From DAIOEK01 sp963721445 (GTDB lineage: Bacteria > Chloroflexota > Anaerolineae > Anaerolineales > Anaerolineaceae), in the NCBI GenBank assembly GCA_963721445.1, contig CAVRIZ010000005.1, positions 1,240,001-1,304,000 of the forward strand: a DNA stretch of 64,000 nt, given 5' to 3'. Position numbers and translations under genes: made by a program. The notes beneath the pieces are model-generated. The model was given only the letters and a program-made list of their open reading frames with translations, did no database searches and was not told where the DNA came from. Positions 62,915-64,000 of the stretch are shown piece by piece. Each line of letters starts with the position of its first letter. Positions within the stretch are counted from its first letter, which is position 1.

Positions 62915-63886
62915 CTACAGATCGTTTTCGGTTTTCAGAAATTGCAGGACATCGTCCAGATGAGTGAAAGCCAGCGCGGTGACGGTATCCGCCCCGCCGT
63001 AATAGATCGCGATCCGACCGGTCGGTTCATCGTATAACGCCGCGCAGGGGAATGTCACATTGGGCACATCTCCCACGTTTTCATACAATGTTTGAGGATG
63101 GAGAAGATATGAGCCACCCCGGCGGATGACCTTCCAGGGTTGCTCGAGGTCGAGCAGGGCGGCGCCAAAGCTGTAGACGAATCCATTGCAGGATGTGAGG
63201 ACGCCATGGTAGAACAGCAACCAGCCTTCAGGCGTCTCGATCGGGACGGGACCGGCGCCGATCTTGGTGCTCTGCCAGCCGCGTTTTACGCCCATCACGA
63301 AGCGGTGTTCGCCCCAATGGATCAGGTCGGGGCTTGCAGAGAGGAAGATGTCCCCGAAGGGGGTATGTCCGTTATCGCTCGGACGGCTGAACATGAGATA
63401 CTTTCCATTCACTTTGCGGGGGAAAAGGACACCATTCCGATTAAAAGGCAGTAATGCGTTTTCCATGAAATGAAAGGATTCGAAGTCAAAGGTGTAGCCG
63501 ATCCCAATGGTCGGACCGTGGTAGCCATTACACCAGGTGACGTAATAGCGATCCTCCAGCCAGACTACCCTCGGATCATAGCGGTGGTCAAACCGGCTCA
63601 TTTCCGGATCAGAGAATTCCCATTTGATCGGGTCATCATCCAGATGCCAGCGAATACCATCCGGGCTGAAGCCGCGGTGGATATTCATCTCCCGTTTTTT
63701 GTTGTCACATCGAAACACACCCGCGAATTTCCCATTGAAGGGCACGACCGCGCTGTTGAAGATACTGTTCGAGGATGGGATGAGATCTCGTGGAATGATC
63801 GGATTTGCGCTATACCGCCAGACCACATCGGATGAGCCTGCCGGGCGATCTTCCCAGGGAATGTTGGGTAAAGATGGATGGATCAT
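62915..63886 (-). CDS. Glycoside hydrolase family 130 phosphorylase
   Basis: Five-bladed beta-propeller enzyme of 323 residues, family GH130 (mannoside phosphorylases and hydrolases). Visible blocks: FNSAVVPFNGKFAGVFRCD, the acid-containing DPRVVWLEDRYYVTWCN, KIGAGPVPIETPEGWLLFYHG. It would phosphorolyse beta-mannosides; whether phosphorylase or hydrolase cannot be fixed by eye. The start at 63886 has AAGGAG 9 bases upstream; an in-frame ORF upstream is not part of the family. Confidence 0.88.
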   Translation of the reverse strand: MIHPSLPNIPWEDRPAGSSDVVWRYSANPIIPRDLIPSSNSIFNSAVVPFNGKFAGVFRCDNKKREMNIHRGFSPDGIRWHLDDDPIKWEFSDPEMSRFDHRYDPRVVWLEDRYYVTWCNGYHGPTIGIGYTFDFESFHFMENALLPFNRNGVLFPRKVNGKYLMFSRPSDNGHTPFGDIFLSASPDLIHWGEHRFVMGVKRGWQSTKIGAGPVPIETPEGWLLFYHGVLTSCNGFVYSFGAALLDLEQPWKVIRRGGSYLLHPQTLYENVGDVPNVTFPCAALYDEPTGRIAIYYGGADTVTALAFTHLDDVLQFLKTENDL

Positions 63887-64000
63887 AACTCTTTGCTCCT
63901 TGATGGATAAAGGATGATTTTTATGCAGGCACATCCAGTCAGGTGGACCGACTCAAATTTTCCTGTGAGCGCTCCTACTATTGTTCATCGATATTGTAGC

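Overview
The window looks like chromosomal DNA from a free-living Chloroflexota bacterium, most likely class Anaerolineae. The main reason is the rRNA operon: the 16S stretch around the 515F/V4 region reads like Anaerolineae by eye, though this was not checked by alignment. The gene content also fits: PadR/NapH-like ferredoxin pairs, HD-GYP sensors, DUF1028 and TIGR03987/HsmA proteins, a GH130 phosphorylase, an aldehyde:ferredoxin oxidoreductase-type enzyme and an ADP-forming acyl-CoA synthetase. No phage genes, transposase or CRISPR array were seen.

Layout. 0.2-8 kb: cation exchanger, small membrane proteins, a lipoprotein, a PAS/HD-GYP sensor and a PadR-regulated ferredoxin membrane protein. 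8-11.8 kb: a SigZ-like sigma factor next to a cysteine-rich metal permease and a RibD-type reductase, separated by an intergenic hairpin repeat family. 11.8-16.3 kb: a broken block holding a G+C-rich ygiQ-like gene and THUMP methyltransferase, then two more A+T-rich nuclease relics (VRR-NUC-like and SRA-HNH-like). 16.3-20.6 kb: a DUF7010 gene between a copy of the proA 3' end and proA itself, then proBA, more hairpin repeats, and tRNA-Val/tRNA-Gly with tandem tRNA-tail duplications. 20.6-28 kb: a lipoprotein-kinase-regulator operon, DUF1028, MBL hydrolase, Tag glycosylase, racemase and a double GNAT protein. 28-33.5 kb: a PepSY/ApbE/ferric-reductase-like operon divergent from an OmpR-type two-component system. 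33.5-40 kb: a GRP transporter, frameshifted AFOR and an ADP-forming acyl-CoA synthetase carrying an in-frame stop. 40-46.4 kb: a MacAB-like efflux operon with a lipoprotein and a two-component system whose kinase is frame-broken. 46.5-52.2 kb: rRNA operon on the minus strand (16S-tRNAIle-tRNAAla-23S-5S) with two near-consensus tandem promoters. 52.2-62.2 kb: a cell-surface/glycan region with two paralogous sulfatase-fold membrane proteins, a DUF6311 membrane protein and several decaying GT-C-type glycosyltransferases in A+T-rich DNA. 62.3-64 kb: a CBS protein and a GH130 enzyme.

The most notable cross-cutting signals are: (1) many frame disruptions in otherwise well-conserved genes, all ten core-gene examples having the same +1 (= -2) sign; (2) an intergenic repeat whose main hairpin shows three fully compensated base-pair changes between subfamilies; (3) a recurrent promoter layout with the -10 hexamer exactly 6 nt before the ATG, predicting leaderless mRNAs; (4) tandem duplications of the tRNA-Val 3' end. 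No unambiguous new multi-gene system was found. The best candidates for something undescribed are the hairpin repeat family and the LppX-like lipoprotein/kinase/regulator operon.
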